From assembly GCA_015680905.1 (NCBI GenBank), contig CM027377.1, positions 9,820,501 to 9,884,500 on the forward strand: a stretch of DNA of 64,000 nt, written 5' to 3'. A program made the position numbers and the translations under genes. Positions 23,231 through 33,529 of this stretch are shown here, piece after piece (position 1 is the first letter of the stretch; the number at the start of each line of letters is the position of its first letter). The notes under the pieces are model-generated. The model was not told the origin of the DNA and did not search any database. It saw only the letters and a list, made by a program, of their open reading frames with translations. The stretch comes from Coptis chinensis (lineage: Eukaryota; Streptophyta; Magnoliopsida; Ranunculales; Ranunculaceae).

Positions 23231-24580
23231 TCACATAGTCACATAGAGGACAGGCACCAACCCTACCAATTTTCCATCTCTTCCTGGTCGCTTCTTCTTC
23301 ACCTGGAAATGCAATAAACAAAAATTCAAATGACTCAGGCAGACACAATAAATCATCAACATCTATATAATTTCTTTAAAAAAATTGCAATAGAGAGGTT
23401 AGCGGTATTACATAGAACCAACCATCCACCTCATAATCAATTTCAACTTCTTCTCCTGCTGCCAAGTTTACCTGCACAAAGAACAACTTGATTAAACCTA
23501 TGTCTCCCATTGGAAACACTCTATGCTTAGGTTTCACTAATAGATGCCACCAGGAGGTAACAATCAAGCTCTTAAGTCTTAACATTGTCTTACCTCATCG
23601 TCACCACCAGCAGTGAAGTCATAAAGTGCTTTCGCACACTGGGGGTTTTCGGACAAAGGTGGCTCCTCATCATCCCGTGATCCAAAACTACGTGCTCCGC
23701 TTCCAGCCATGGGGTTCTCAAAAGACTCAAATCTCTGCATTACTGATGCTTCATACGATGGAGGTTCTTCCCGAATCTGAACAGGTACCCTCGGTTAGAA
23801 TTGTAAATGGCTCATCTAATCAAAATACATACCGTCACCTATTGAAAAATGAGTAAAGCTATGAGTCTGACTCGCAAACCAACGCCCTCGAACGTTGATG
23901 AAGCGCCAACAGGGTTGCTAAATCTGCTAGCAGCTGCTCCTGACCTCTCCTGCCATGGCGAATTACAGTGGCGTGATAAATATCTATGATGCAAAATTCG
24001 GAAACATGAGGTCAAGTGTGACTAAAGTTACTATCCATCCCTGTTTTATAAAATTCACTTTCTAGAAGTGGTATTCTCTGGAAATATCCTGTGGTTAATC
24101 AAACACAAGCTAAGTGAACAATGTCCAAATTTGAAACAGGTAGGTACGATGCCTCTCCTCCGATTCTTCTCAAGAATTGACTCAAATTACAAAGTTTCCT
24201 CATTGTACCCATAGTTTATCAAAATGATAACTAATAATGTATGCAGAAGGTAATAGTGCTTGCAGCTAAATACCGAGGATTGAGGAGCCCCATAATTGGA
24301 CGGTTTTGAACTGTGTAAGGATGGGTAGCTCTTTCCACCAAAATGAGATGATATTGAAGTCTCGACTGATCCTGTTGACTCAGGAGATGACGTTCCTGAT
24401 GACCTCGCATCATCTTTTTGCAGTGATGCATTTTGTCCTGGGTGGGAGTTACCAGAATCAATTTTGATGCTCTCTCTTTTCAGATCATTAGGAATGATCT
24501 TGGAAGGTGGTCTGGATGTAGAACTCGAACCAGAATGAACAGAAGTGATCCTGGTTGAATCTTCTGCTCTCCCTAGAGAG
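23231..24580 (-). CDS. SH3-domain protein C-terminal exons (TASH3-like), probably 3' part of a chimeric gene
   Basis: Five exons on the minus strand join without frame change: 24580-24274, 23949-23884, 23776-23594, 23471-23412 and 23302-23231 (stop TGA at 23233-23231). The first four end at GT donors and all five start after AG acceptors. They encode a Ser/Pro-rich low-complexity stretch (SSTSRPPSKIIP, SSGTSSPESTGS, YPSLHSSKPSNYGAP), then REEPPSYEASVMQRFESFEN, then an SH3 domain: ALYDFTAGGDDE, LAAGEEVEIDYEVDGWFYV, and GLVPVLYV before the end. ALYDF, DGWF and the final VPxxYV are the SH3 ligand-groove landmarks. From memory this resembles the C-terminus of TASH3, the SH3 subunit of the plant TPLATE endocytic adaptor complex; the roughly 1000 residues normally upstream are absent. 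The kinase exon takes their place. It could be a pseudogene fragment, but it shows no stop or frameshift. Confidence 0.7.
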
Positions 24581-24681
24581 CTGTCCACAGGTGAAAATAA
24601 AATTAGTCGCGATGTCTCACATAAATAAAATAAAGTTGGACCATATATTTGATTCAAATTAATTTCAGAAAATTTTCATAC
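24581..24681 (-). other. Predicted 101-base intron joining kinase to SH3 exons
   Basis: On the minus strand GAAGG|GTATGAAAA at 24682/24681 is a good donor and GTGGACAG|CTCTCT at 24581/24580 a good acceptor, with a T-rich interior. Removal joins phase-2 GAA GG to C TCT CTA GGG and reads EG-SLGRAEDSTRITS with no frame break. Retention gives a stop eight codons later, after YENFLKLI. Confidence 0.6.
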
Positions 24682-25664
24682 CCTTCAATAATGGCAGGAG
24701 AGAATTTTGGGAGTGGTCGAACCACGTTGCTCTCAGGAGAGTCGTCGTAAAAACCAAACGGATTGGGTGGCTTCTCAAGTCTCATTTCACCCCTGAGCAT
24801 CTTCACCACACTACTCATGTCAGGCCGCTGGAAGTGCTTTTCTTGAGTACACCATAATGCAACTAAAGATAATTTCTCTGCTTTTTCTTTATTTTTTTCT
24901 TCGATGCCACACACCAAAATAATTTCGTCTAGTTCATCATTCTCAACTTTTATCGCAACTTCTCCAGGAAACCACCCCGGGCCTACAGAATTCCTTTTCT
25001 TCCTCAAAATTTCAAACAACATCATTCCAAAACTATAAACATCACTTTTGTAAGTTACTAGTCGTCCCTTTCCCACCTCTGGGGCAGCATAACTATTGGT
25101 TCCTCTGTATCCTGATTGCTTGGCCTGACTCGAATGTCTAGCCATTCCAAAATCTACTATCTTAGGAGAATAGTTTGAGTCAATAAGCACATTATCGGGT
25201 TTTATGTCATAGTGGATTATTCGTGGACGACATTCCTCATGTAAAAAAGAGAGCCCATCTGCTATCTCAACTGCAATATTATACAACTTCTCCCATTCTA
25301 TATCAACGTGATGCTTAAACAAAATCTTGTCCAATGACCCGAATTTCATGTATTCGTAAACAAGTGCTTTCATGTCGATATCAAAGCAATACCCGTATAG
25401 CTTGATTAAGTTTGGATGGGAAATACTGCCCATCGTGCTCACTTCAGCCATGAATTGCTTGATCATTACATCCTTTGTGTTCTCTTTCAATACCTTAACA
25501 GCTATTTTGACACCGTTAGGAAACTTTCCTTTATAGACGTCTCCAAACCCACCAAAACCTACATTCTTCTTGAGATTTGATGTAAAGCTCTTAAGTTCCT
25601 CGTATGAAAAGAGTTGTGGTGTCCCGTATGATAATCTTTGCGAGTCATCATCACGCTCTTTCAT
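24654..25664 (-). CDS. Receptor-like (cytoplasmic) protein kinase, LRK10/S-domain-like class
   Basis: The uninterrupted 336-residue frame is almost entirely a Ser/Thr kinase domain. It shows the glycine loop GFGGFGDVYKG (36-46), Lys57 in IAVKVLK, Glu74 of helix C, the catalytic loop HYDIKPDN (151-158), DFGMAR (171-176), AAPE (193-196) and the RPDMSSVVKML C-lobe end (280-290). The catalytic loop has Tyr where RD kinases have Arg, so it is a non-RD kinase, a type common in plant immune and LRK10-like receptors. All catalytic residues (K57, D153, N158, D171) are present. There is no signal peptide, ectodomain or membrane helix; an in-frame TGA three codons before the ATG closes the frame upstream. 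It therefore reads as a cytoplasmic kinase or as the last exon of a lost receptor. The tail after residue 300 (PPNPFGFYDDSPE) is close to the family pattern. Splicing at codon 328 would fuse it to the SH3 exons downstream. Confidence 0.9.
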   Translation of the reverse strand: MKERDDDSQRLSYGTPQLFSYEELKSFTSNLKKNVGFGGFGDVYKGKFPNGVKIAVKVLKENTKDVMIKQFMAEVSTMGSISHPNLIKLYGYCFDIDMKALVYEYMKFGSLDKILFKHHVDIEWEKLYNIAVEIADGLSFLHEECRPRIIHYDIKPDNVLIDSNYSPKIVDFGMARHSSQAKQSGYRGTNSYAAPEVGKGRLVTYKSDVYSFGMMLFEILRKKRNSVGPGWFPGEVAIKVENDELDEIILVCGIEEKNKEKAEKLSLVALWCTQEKHFQRPDMSSVVKMLRGEMRLEKPPNPFGFYDDSPESNVVRPLPKFSPAIIEGYENFLKLI

Positions 25665-25669
25665 TTCAG

Positions 25670-26285
25670 GTCATACAATGTAGCTAAGGTAGTCGTCCAA
25701 TCAAGTAGATTGTGGAAGAAAGAGTGATATATAACAACGGCATGACAAAAACCAATAAGACTCAAATAATGAAAATGAGGAGGATATCAATAAGGAGCCT
25801 GATGATGTATATGTTTTCCAATAACTTCAATCAACTAGATAGTTTTGCAAATGATCTGGATCCGACCTCCCCCAACCCACAACACAAAGTTTCCCCGAAA
25901 TATTTCCATCAATTTATGAATGAAAATTGATAAAATTTTAGTTATAAACGAGCATAAAATGGCTGGTTTAGCATTCAACATAGACAATATATACTTTGCC
26001 TGTTGTCTATTGTTTTCATACACAAATACAGTTCATAGCGAATAGCAAATATAGGCTTGGACACATACCAAAATTACCAGATCGAGTGAAGATCCTCCCT
26101 GTGTGATTATTATGTTCAGACTTTTGAAGGCTTCTTTCCTCTGTGGAGACTGGAGATGGAGTTGGGATTAGGCAGGATAAATAAGTTACGTGCTAAGCAA
26201 TTGAATCTTCAGTGCTAAAGAGGAGACATACTACACTCTATTGTGGAGTATTTCTTTAATGCAACTTGACAACTTGTGATCGTTA
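25670..26285. other. Intergenic DNA upstream of the kinase
   Basis: This is where a receptor ectodomain and membrane exon would be expected on the minus strand, but no frame shows a signal peptide, GUB_WAK, lectin or thaumatin-like domain. The short frames at 25712-25930 (+) and 25835-26023 (-) overlap each other and are not supported. Confidence 0.5.
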
Positions 26286-26948
26286 GAGTATACCAAAAAA
26301 AACACCAAAATTTTTAACCAAAAAAACACCAAACAACTTCAATTTCTGGAGCAACATCAAATTTTCGACATCAAACTAAACGGTTTTGGATAAACCGCGC
26401 CACTAAAGCCCAATTGACAGGCCCAAGTTCACGCGGTTTTGAGAAAACCGCGTGGTGTTCTGAACATCTCATGCTACTTTTATATAATCAGGACCAAATC
26501 CGCGCGGTTCAATCACTTTCAACTCTTCTCTCAATTATAAACCTTCTCCTTAGTAAAAAAAAAAAAAAAACCTATCTAAATTCTTGAAATTTTATATAGA
26601 TCCTTTTGAACCTTTCAAGGGTGATGATTGACAGTTACGACATTGGCAATGAGGGAGAAGAACCCGAGGAAGTATAATACGGTGGGGGAGAAGACGGTGA
26701 GGGAGAAGAACCCGAGGATGTCGCGCCGACTGATAGACATTCCTATGTACTGGAATATCATATGAACGATTTCGATTGACAATTTGCACCCAGTGAAGCA
26801 CATGATATGGAAGTTGTATCTTCTACACATGATACAAAACACGTGTCGAGTGCAGTGGCTAATACTCAAGTAATTAATTAGTTTTGATTAAATATTTTGA
26901 ATATTATACATTATCTTATACGCATTATTTTTTTTTTCATAATATCAG

Positions 26949-27779
26949 CATGTTATTGACTACCGAGTTAGATCGGCTTTACTTGGTGTTAGAGAGTGGT
27001 GGAAGGTTATTAAGAGTTTGGATGAGTTTGTACACATTAGAGATAGTACTTTGTATACACCTTTGGGTCTTTTGGTTGACGTGGATTATGAGAAGGCTAA
27101 TTGGGCAGTGGTCATAGCTTTAGTAGAAAGATGGTGGAGTAGAACTCATACATTTCATTTCCCTTATGCGGAGTTAGGGTTCACACCACTATACTTCACT
27201 ATGATTTCTGGGTTGAGTATCGGTATAGGCCAACCGATACCTTTTCATACAAATTATGAGAATATGGATAGTATGCTTATGAGTTTTCCTCGCTTGGATG
27301 CGGATGCTTATGATTCTTCTGGTATTAAGCTATCTCATATTAAGACTGCATATATGGAACCCCTCTTGGATCCTGATACACGAGCGGAGTTAGCTTTGAC
27401 TGTTTTACCTGGTAGTGAGGGTGTTGATGTATATGTTAGGGCTTTTTTGATGTTTTTTATTGGGCATTATCTGTTTCCCAATGGTCATTCTACAGTACGA
27501 CTGAGATATTATGCTTATGTATCTGATTTGCATGCTATGAGAGATTATGACCTAGGTAGCTCAGTATATGTCACATTGATAGCAGCGTTAGATAAAGCTT
27601 CAAAGACATTCAGAAGTGGAAGTCCTCAAATTGCAGGATTCACAAGACTTTTAGAGATTTGGTTTTATGAGTACTTTCGAACTCTTTGTCCTAACATAGA
27701 CATGATTGCTGATACTCGCCCTAGATTTGGTAGTTGGTCAAGGCCTCACTTGACTTGTAACGAGGCAGGGGCGAAATAA
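26949..27779 (+). CDS. Plant mobile domain (PMD, MAIN/MAIL-like) protein, transposon-borne
   Basis: From a CAG acceptor at 26946-26948 one frame runs 276 residues to a stop. It reads HVIDYRVRSALL, RERWWKVIKSLDEF, then LVERWWSRTHTFHFPYAEL, GFTPLYFTMISGLSIG, a middle part with LLDPDTRAELA, VYVRAFLMFFIGHYLFPNG, and FTRLLEIWFYEYF. The WxxxTHTFHxPxxE pattern and the aromatic helices are those of the plant mobile domain of MAIN and MAIL1 and of transposon copies. MAIN/MAIL proteins act in nuclei in genome stability and transposon silencing; the role of transposon PMDs is not settled. No ATG precedes the domain before 27018, so the start probably lies in an upstream exon; an acidic stretch at 26620-26870 is a candidate but is broken. 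The kinase locus and this gene are separate units. Confidence 0.8.
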   Translation, partial: HVIDYRVRSALLGVREWWKVIKSLDEFVHIRDSTLYTPLGLLVDVDYEKANWAVVIALVERWWSRTHTFHFPYAELGFTPLYFTMISGLSIGIGQPIPFHTNYENMDSMLMSFPRLDADAYDSSGIKLSHIKTAYMEPLLDPDTRAELALTVLPGSEGVDVYVRAFLMFFIGHYLFPNGHSTVRLRYYAYVSDLHAMRDYDLGSSVYVTLIAALDKASKTFRSGSPQIAGFTRLLEIWFYEYFRTLCPNIDMIADTRPRFGSWSRPHLTCNEAGAK

Positions 27780-27959
27780 TAATGTCCGTATGGCTCGTCT
27801 TTCGATTGATATTATATCATTGTCATCTATTGAGTGGAGACCTTGACATTTGTCTACTGCCTTTGATGATCTAGTTGTGCAGCATGCTTGTGTGTTGTCA
27901 CGTCACAGAGTTGTTTTTGTTGCACGTGACTGTAAGTTTGGTATTATGACGACAGATGT

Positions 27960-28966
27960 TGAAGGCAGATGACTGGACGTTATGGAGTTCCATGTGCTCC
28001 CATGCCAGATGTTAGTGATGCGAAGTCGTGGGATAGAACTCAAGTTCATGAAGTTCATGCCAGTGGTGGTCCTTGGCAAGATGCGTCTTCTTTTGTTGTT
28101 GAGCAGACTGCTGATCAGTGTTATAGATGGTGGAACCATGTCTCAATGGGTCCGTTGTTGCCCCCTGTTGGTCGGGCTAACAACTTCGAGTTTGTGGGCC
28201 TGGAAGGGATGAGACGTGAGTTACGTATTCCTCATTCGCCACAGCCTGTTTACAACCCACAACCTCTGAATGCATATCATCCAGCTCTTGTGTCTGCCAG
28301 TAATCCTCAGATGTTTGCCGTGTGTGGACCTAATGGGGAGGCTACTTACATTTTCCATTCCTGAGGTGCCTCGTGCTCGTTGCCATGAGTTAGAGCCGCA
28401 GATTGATCAAGATACCACCACGTAAGTTTAGTTATTTTATTTTTCTATTCATTATATATATATATGTATAATATTTTTTGGATTTTCAGCCTCACAAAAG
28501 ATGTATTTTTTGGGGATTTTCATTACTAGTGTATGCCCGCGTGATGTCTCGACGCGACCTATTTGGGAAAAATATGAGAACCATGATGCTTTGTATGTTT
28601 GATGGGATTTTGAATGTTGATTGTTCCATCAAATGTTAGATGAACCAGGTTGGAAAAAAGGTTGGATCCGTGATGGGAGGAAGAGTTGGAGGGAAATTGT
28701 TATATAGATAGGCAAGAAAGGGAGGAGACATATTACAATCCCAACGTGCGTATGACGAGACTCAAAAAGTGTATGAGAATATTCAGCAGGTGTACACACA
28801 ACAACATCAGGGATATGAGGAACTTCAAGCTGAGGTAGTTAACCTTCATGCAGACAGAGAAGATCTTGATTCTCAGGTTAGGAACTTAGAGGAGCAACTT
28901 GGGAATATCCAAATAGAGAGAGGAGAGGGATCGAGTGGTAAGGGGCGTAAAAAGACAGCTAAATAA
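27960..28966 (+). pseudogene. Decayed downstream part of the PMD gene with a coiled-coil end
   Basis: A frame at 27969-28364 reads MTGRYGVPCAPMPD, WDRTQVHEVHASGG, QTADQCYRWWNHVSMGP and PPVGRANNFEFVGLEG, which looks like the region after the PMD core in transposon copies. A second frame, 28769-28966, is a heptad-patterned coiled coil with a basic tail (DLDSQVRNLEEQLGN, then GKGRKKTAK). Several stops and frame changes lie between these parts (for example the stop at 27777-27779 and frame changes near 28365-28700), so a single protein spanning all of it is unlikely. Confidence 0.5.
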
Positions 28967-29479
28967 ATTTTATGTAATATAATAGGTTTTGGATAATTTT
29001 GGATATTATAACACTTATCGTAGATTTTGGATTGCACAATTCTTAATTTTTTAATTTCTTTAATTTTTTCGATTTTGGATCACAATTCTTAATTTCTTCA
29101 ATTGCACAATTCTTAATTTCTTAACTTCTATGCACAATTCATAATTCTCAAATTCTAAGTAACAGTTCTAATTTTCAGAAAAAACGCACGCGGTGTTGGC
29201 AAAACCGCGCCAATAGAAGCCCAAGCCCAGTGTTAGCAAAACCGCGCTATATAAGCCCAATTAGAATATATAGCCTACGCCGTGTTGGGAAAACCGCACA
29301 GTTTTGGCAAAATCGTGAGTGATTTGATACAACACCAAACCTGGAACCAAATATTGGCCGATTTGGTGTTTGGTTTGGTGTTTTTTTGGTGTTTTTATCA
29401 ACTTGTAACTCTTCTGAAATTGAAATTTGGTGTTTGATGCTATGTTGATATCACTCCTCAAGATGCTCTTAGAGATCAA

Positions 29480-30409
29480 ATATTTGGCTTAAAAATTGGT
29501 TATCTCTATCAAATGCATTTGTTATTTAAATGAGTTTTCAAGTCATGTTTGAGCTATGTAATGTAAACTCAATGAATTATCATCAACCCGTAAACTCGTG
29601 TTTTTTCGTAGATTTTCTGTTGTAAATACAGTAACAATTGCTATTGTTGGTTCCTCTGTTTTTCTCCCGTAAACGATTGATTAGTTCATAAATCATACTT
29701 GTGGATGATGTGAAAGCATCGGTTTTAAATCTGTTTTGATTCCAATTTTGAATTGAATATATTTGGAACCAATCATTTTAGTTCCCAGACAACTGTAAAA
29801 TTTAGTAAAAAATAGGTTTATTTAGTGTATTGTATTTCAAAAGAAAGTAAGTACAGATCTCAGTATCTCACATGCAAATATGCAATCCTCTCCCTGCCTC
29901 TGCGAGTCTGCGTTGACACCAAAATATAACTAGAATATGGGAATATGGCCACTGTATTTTAATATATTTTATAACTACAATATCCGACTGTATTTTATTT
30001 CTACGCAGTGGCCTAGTCAAATTGCAGTTGGGGACTATGTTGATGTTTTTAATTTTTTATAGCACAAGCACATCTGCACATGGTTGTTGGGACTTGGGGT
30101 TGTATACATCAAGCGCAAGCACATAATTCACATTGTCTGATTATTCAATTATAGGGATGGGAGCAGTATACAACACTTTTGATAGAACGGAGTAACAGAC
30201 CATGCAATAGGCCACTACAAGATAAACAAAATTAAGGCTGACATTTTGTGAAAATGGTCTTAATTACTACTATAGAGATTATTTCTACAAAATTTCAGTT
30301 CTTTCGAAATGTCTGCAATAACATTAACCGGTTCAGCATCGACGTTCTCTTATTACACAATTGACATGAGAGTTTTTCATATTATTTCTGATCAAATAAT
30401 ATGATTTAG
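29480..30409. other. Intergenic DNA
   Basis: No gene is supported. CACTACAAGATAAAC at about 30212 resembles a CACTA terminal repeat, but no partner end was found. Confidence 0.5.
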
Positions 30410-30480
30410 TGTAGTTTGTTTTGGCGGGAAATGGATCTAGCTGAGATTAGCTTCTTTGGATCTAAGTTTTGAGGAAACAT
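30410..30480 (+). repeat. Relic of RGP intron 1
   Basis: The segment around TTGTTTTGGCGGGAAATGGA followed by TCTAGCTG and AAGTTTTGAG closely matches 19418-19490 in intron 1 of the RGP gene. It lies directly before the duplicated RGP 3' flank, so exons 2-4 are absent between the two. Confidence 0.8.
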
Positions 30481-30504
30481 ATTTAGTTTTATAATGTAAA
30501 ATAA

Positions 30505-32795
30505 ATTATACTTTGACATTATGTCACACGTTTTATCACAAATTATAGTTAAAGAAGTTTTCTTTACAAAAACTGCAACTCTGAGAATGTCTGTCACTAT
30601 GTCCTAATCTAATTTTCATGGTACTGTGTGTGGTCTATCATTATTCTTGGCAAAAATCATATATACTCTCGGTATTACATCGTGTGCGCCTTTCCTGAAA
30701 TCTTTGGCTGACAATGGTTTAGGTCGTTTGATCAACACTGTACACTATTTTTTGAAGGTCTTGTCTGCGGTTACATACAGTATTCGGCTAGTGTGATAGT
30801 GCCTCTATTACATCTTTTTTATCAGAGGTCGAATAGATCATCAGAAGAGAATTAATTAGGCCAAAAATTAGGATACATCATAACTTCACTGCAGAGAATT
30901 AGTGCAGCGGGAGTACCTACTTACCTCTGTCAGACAAAACAGTGTAAGGGTGGTCTTGGTTCTAAAGTCTCAAATTTACAAAGCAAAGCGTTCATTTCAC
31001 TTGTTGCAACTTCTAACGGACGATAAGTCCTATCTTCAGATCATCCACTTCCACCTCATGGAAGAGTTATTGCACAGCAAACCCCTGGTCGCATCAAATT
31101 TATTGACTGGAAACTAAGGGTGGGAATTTGGCCCTAACGATTCTAACCCGGTCTTGACCGACCCGACCTTAATTCCTATAAAGCCCTCACAGAGTTTAGG
31201 GTAGGGGGCCTAGCCGGCCTAGCCCTAATGCCTTCTAGGGCAGGGCTAAGGCTAATGTTCTAAAACATAGGCCCGACCCTAATTCAGTCCTCATTAGTCC
31301 GGCCCTAACCAATCTCTAACTAGCCTTGCTTCACAATTTCACTATAAATACACATACGACTATAATTGTCCAACTCTTTGTTAAATATTTTCAATTAAAA
31401 TAACATTGTATTTTGTAATTTATCACTTACACCCAAAGATACTTCCAATAACTTATTTTATATAACAAAAACTTGTCAACTTAGCAGCTATGAAGAACAA
31501 TGAGCACTAGCCTAATAAAAAATAAGACTTTATTCCTTTGATCATCAAGTCAAAGTCCAAAACTTATTATTCTCAATTTCTTTTCCCACTTACTTCTTAT
31601 AAATTGTATTTTTATTCACATCCAAGACAAGTCTAGAACTAAAAGTTTCCTTCCACACCATTAAAGCGAAATACAGAGCAGACATTTGTAACATAGAAAC
31701 CAAAAAACAAATTTTGTCAGAAAAATGACATTTGTAATCTCAAACCTTAACTTTCTCCATCGCTTGTTCAAAAAGCCAATATTTTCATTTTCACATACAA
31801 AGCTTGAATCATTTTTAAATTAGAAGAAAGATAATATTATATTTGTTTGAATCTATTATGGAAACAATTTATGATATTAGAAACAGTTTAACAACTTCCC
31901 TGGCCCTTACCCAAAGCTATTCTGTTTCTTCTTTATATTTATTACTTATTCTTTTAAAATGATAATATAATTATTTGTCTATGTATTTAAATGTTAAATA
32001 TAATTTTAGTGAGATTTGAGTACAAGGAAGAATAAATTAATATTCCGAATTCTCGATGTACTTCAGTTCATTAGATTGTGGATGTGCATTTTAAATTGTT
32101 AGACTTATCCAGGATTATTACTAGTTGGTGGGACTTTGAGTTTGTAGATTATTGTACATTTTTGTAATATAAATGAGTTTTAAAACTGATGTAATAAAAA
32201 GAAGAAAATATATAGGCCCAGCCCTAAAGCCCGGCCCTAAAGCTTTTAAAGAGGGCTTAGGGTAGGATCAGGGTTGAGATTTAGACTTGTGACTCGGCTC
32301 GACCTGGCCTTAATATTTGAAGGGCTTTAAATGGTTTGGGCCGGGCTAGCCCGACCCGGCCCATTGCCCACCCCTAATAGAAACTAACTAACATTATATA
32401 TATTTTCTAGATAGTTCTCTCAAGACTAAGTGGAAAGAAAGACATTAAAACTTCAGAATCTGTCTATAATGAGGCTTTCATCATTAGTTGGTCGACCCAT
32501 CAAACATGCAAATCTAACTTGTCGGATTCAGGTGTCTGAGTTAACTGCAGATAAGTTCATTTAGCACTGAAAACAAAATCAAAACAGGGAACCGCCGGGT
32601 GAATGTGGTTGTTATGTTTGTGTGTCTCTGATTAAGCTGGGATGCAGGCTATATAATGTAATAAACTAAAATGAATATCTCAACTAGAAAAAGAGAGAGA
32701 AAAAATAAGTATATGCATGAGTAATAACAAACCAATCTCTGAGTTGGAGAACTACCACCATTGAATGAACAACTACTTTACACCACATAACTTAC
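30505..32795. repeat. Segmental duplication, copy B, left part
   Basis: It follows copy A (21629 onward) in order, with about 150 extra bases near 30620-30780 and one large insertion at 31118-32379. It is cut at 32795 by the LTR element and resumes at 54579. Confidence 0.85.
31118..32379. mobile_element. hAT-like non-autonomous element, about 1.26 kb
   Basis: The left end GGGTGGGAATTTGGCCC and the inverted right end TATTAGGGGTGGGCAATGGGCC are related. The 8-base GAAACTAA stands on both sides (31110-31117 and 32380-32387). Copy A of the duplication has the same site once without the insert (21992-21999), which is direct empty-site evidence. Subterminal parts are full of GGCCCGACC, CCCTAA and TAGGG units. 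The middle is AT-rich and non-coding. Confidence 0.88.
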
Positions 32796-33226
32796 TGTAG
32801 ATGTTGGCTATTTTGGGACTACGACCTGATTATTTGTTGGATAGGGAATGGCTGCACTCTTCTTGGGATAAGAGTTGCCTATGTATCAAGTTTCTCGGGG
32901 TAAACTTGAATCAAGCCTTACGTAGTTCATCTCTTCCTATTTGTAGATGTGTGCTTGAACTGTTATGGATTGCAGATCCACCTTGTATGCTATCTTGATG
33001 ATTCACCATTACTTTGATGTTACAAAGTAAATGTCTCCTTGATTGTTGCATTGACTGAGCTCCAGAATTGCGCTAGTTGATATCTTTCCATGAATGGTTG
33101 TAACTGATGTTGGGAATGACCTGGGTGTTGGGTCGTTGGTACGATATGATGTTGTGGGACGAGCTGAAATAAGACGTCCTGCCTTGTGGACACGTGCTCT
33201 GTAGTGTAGAACGGAGGGTACTTACA
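32796..33226 (-). repeat. LTR of the outer element (3' LTR in element orientation)
   Basis: Begins TGTAGATG and ends TTACA; matches 54148-54578 throughout with scattered substitutions. The inside-facing edge carries the purine-rich tract of the element when read on the minus strand. Confidence 0.93.
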
Positions 33227-33529
33227 CAACCCCCTTTTTTATCTGTTCTTTGGATAGCTGTTGCGTGGAACAAGAACGGTTTAAAAAGTAAAGTTTGAAA
33301 GCACGTGTCTGATAGCTGTTTTGTTTTGAATTTAGGTTTTAGGGAATGTGCGGGAACTGTTGGACTGGATTCGTGGGCCTGGAGTAACAACGATTTGTAG
33401 GCGAGTAATGATTTAAGTTTTGGAAACACGAAACGTTTTGATTGTCTCGAGGTGTTTGGGCAGTTGAGGGGTTTTTGACTTGTTAGAAGCTTTTTGTTTG
33501 TTCACTTTTCAACCAAAGGAAAAAAATAA

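Larger units (their letters stand above)
26290..29440 (+). mobile_element. Transposon-like element carrying a plant mobile domain gene
   Basis: Both sides carry similar sequence in inverted orientation: ACACCAAAAAAACACC, ACACCAAAC, AACCGCG(C/T) and AAGCCCAATTG appear on the left (26295-26470) and as reverse complements on the right (29170-29430). The space between holds the plant mobile domain frame and its decayed downstream parts. No transposase is recognised. PMD genes are known to travel on plant Mutator-like elements and other transposons, so a non-autonomous Mutator-like element is the best guess. Exact ends and target duplication were not resolved. Confidence 0.5.

Noticed and set aside
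30205-30300. CACTA transposon end at CACTACAAGATAAAC
   Set aside because: No inverted partner, no three-base duplication and no subterminal repeats nearby.
33020-33429. Minus-strand frames in and beside the left LTR
   Set aside because: They lie in LTR sequence and recur in the other LTR (54361-54748); no protein-family signal.
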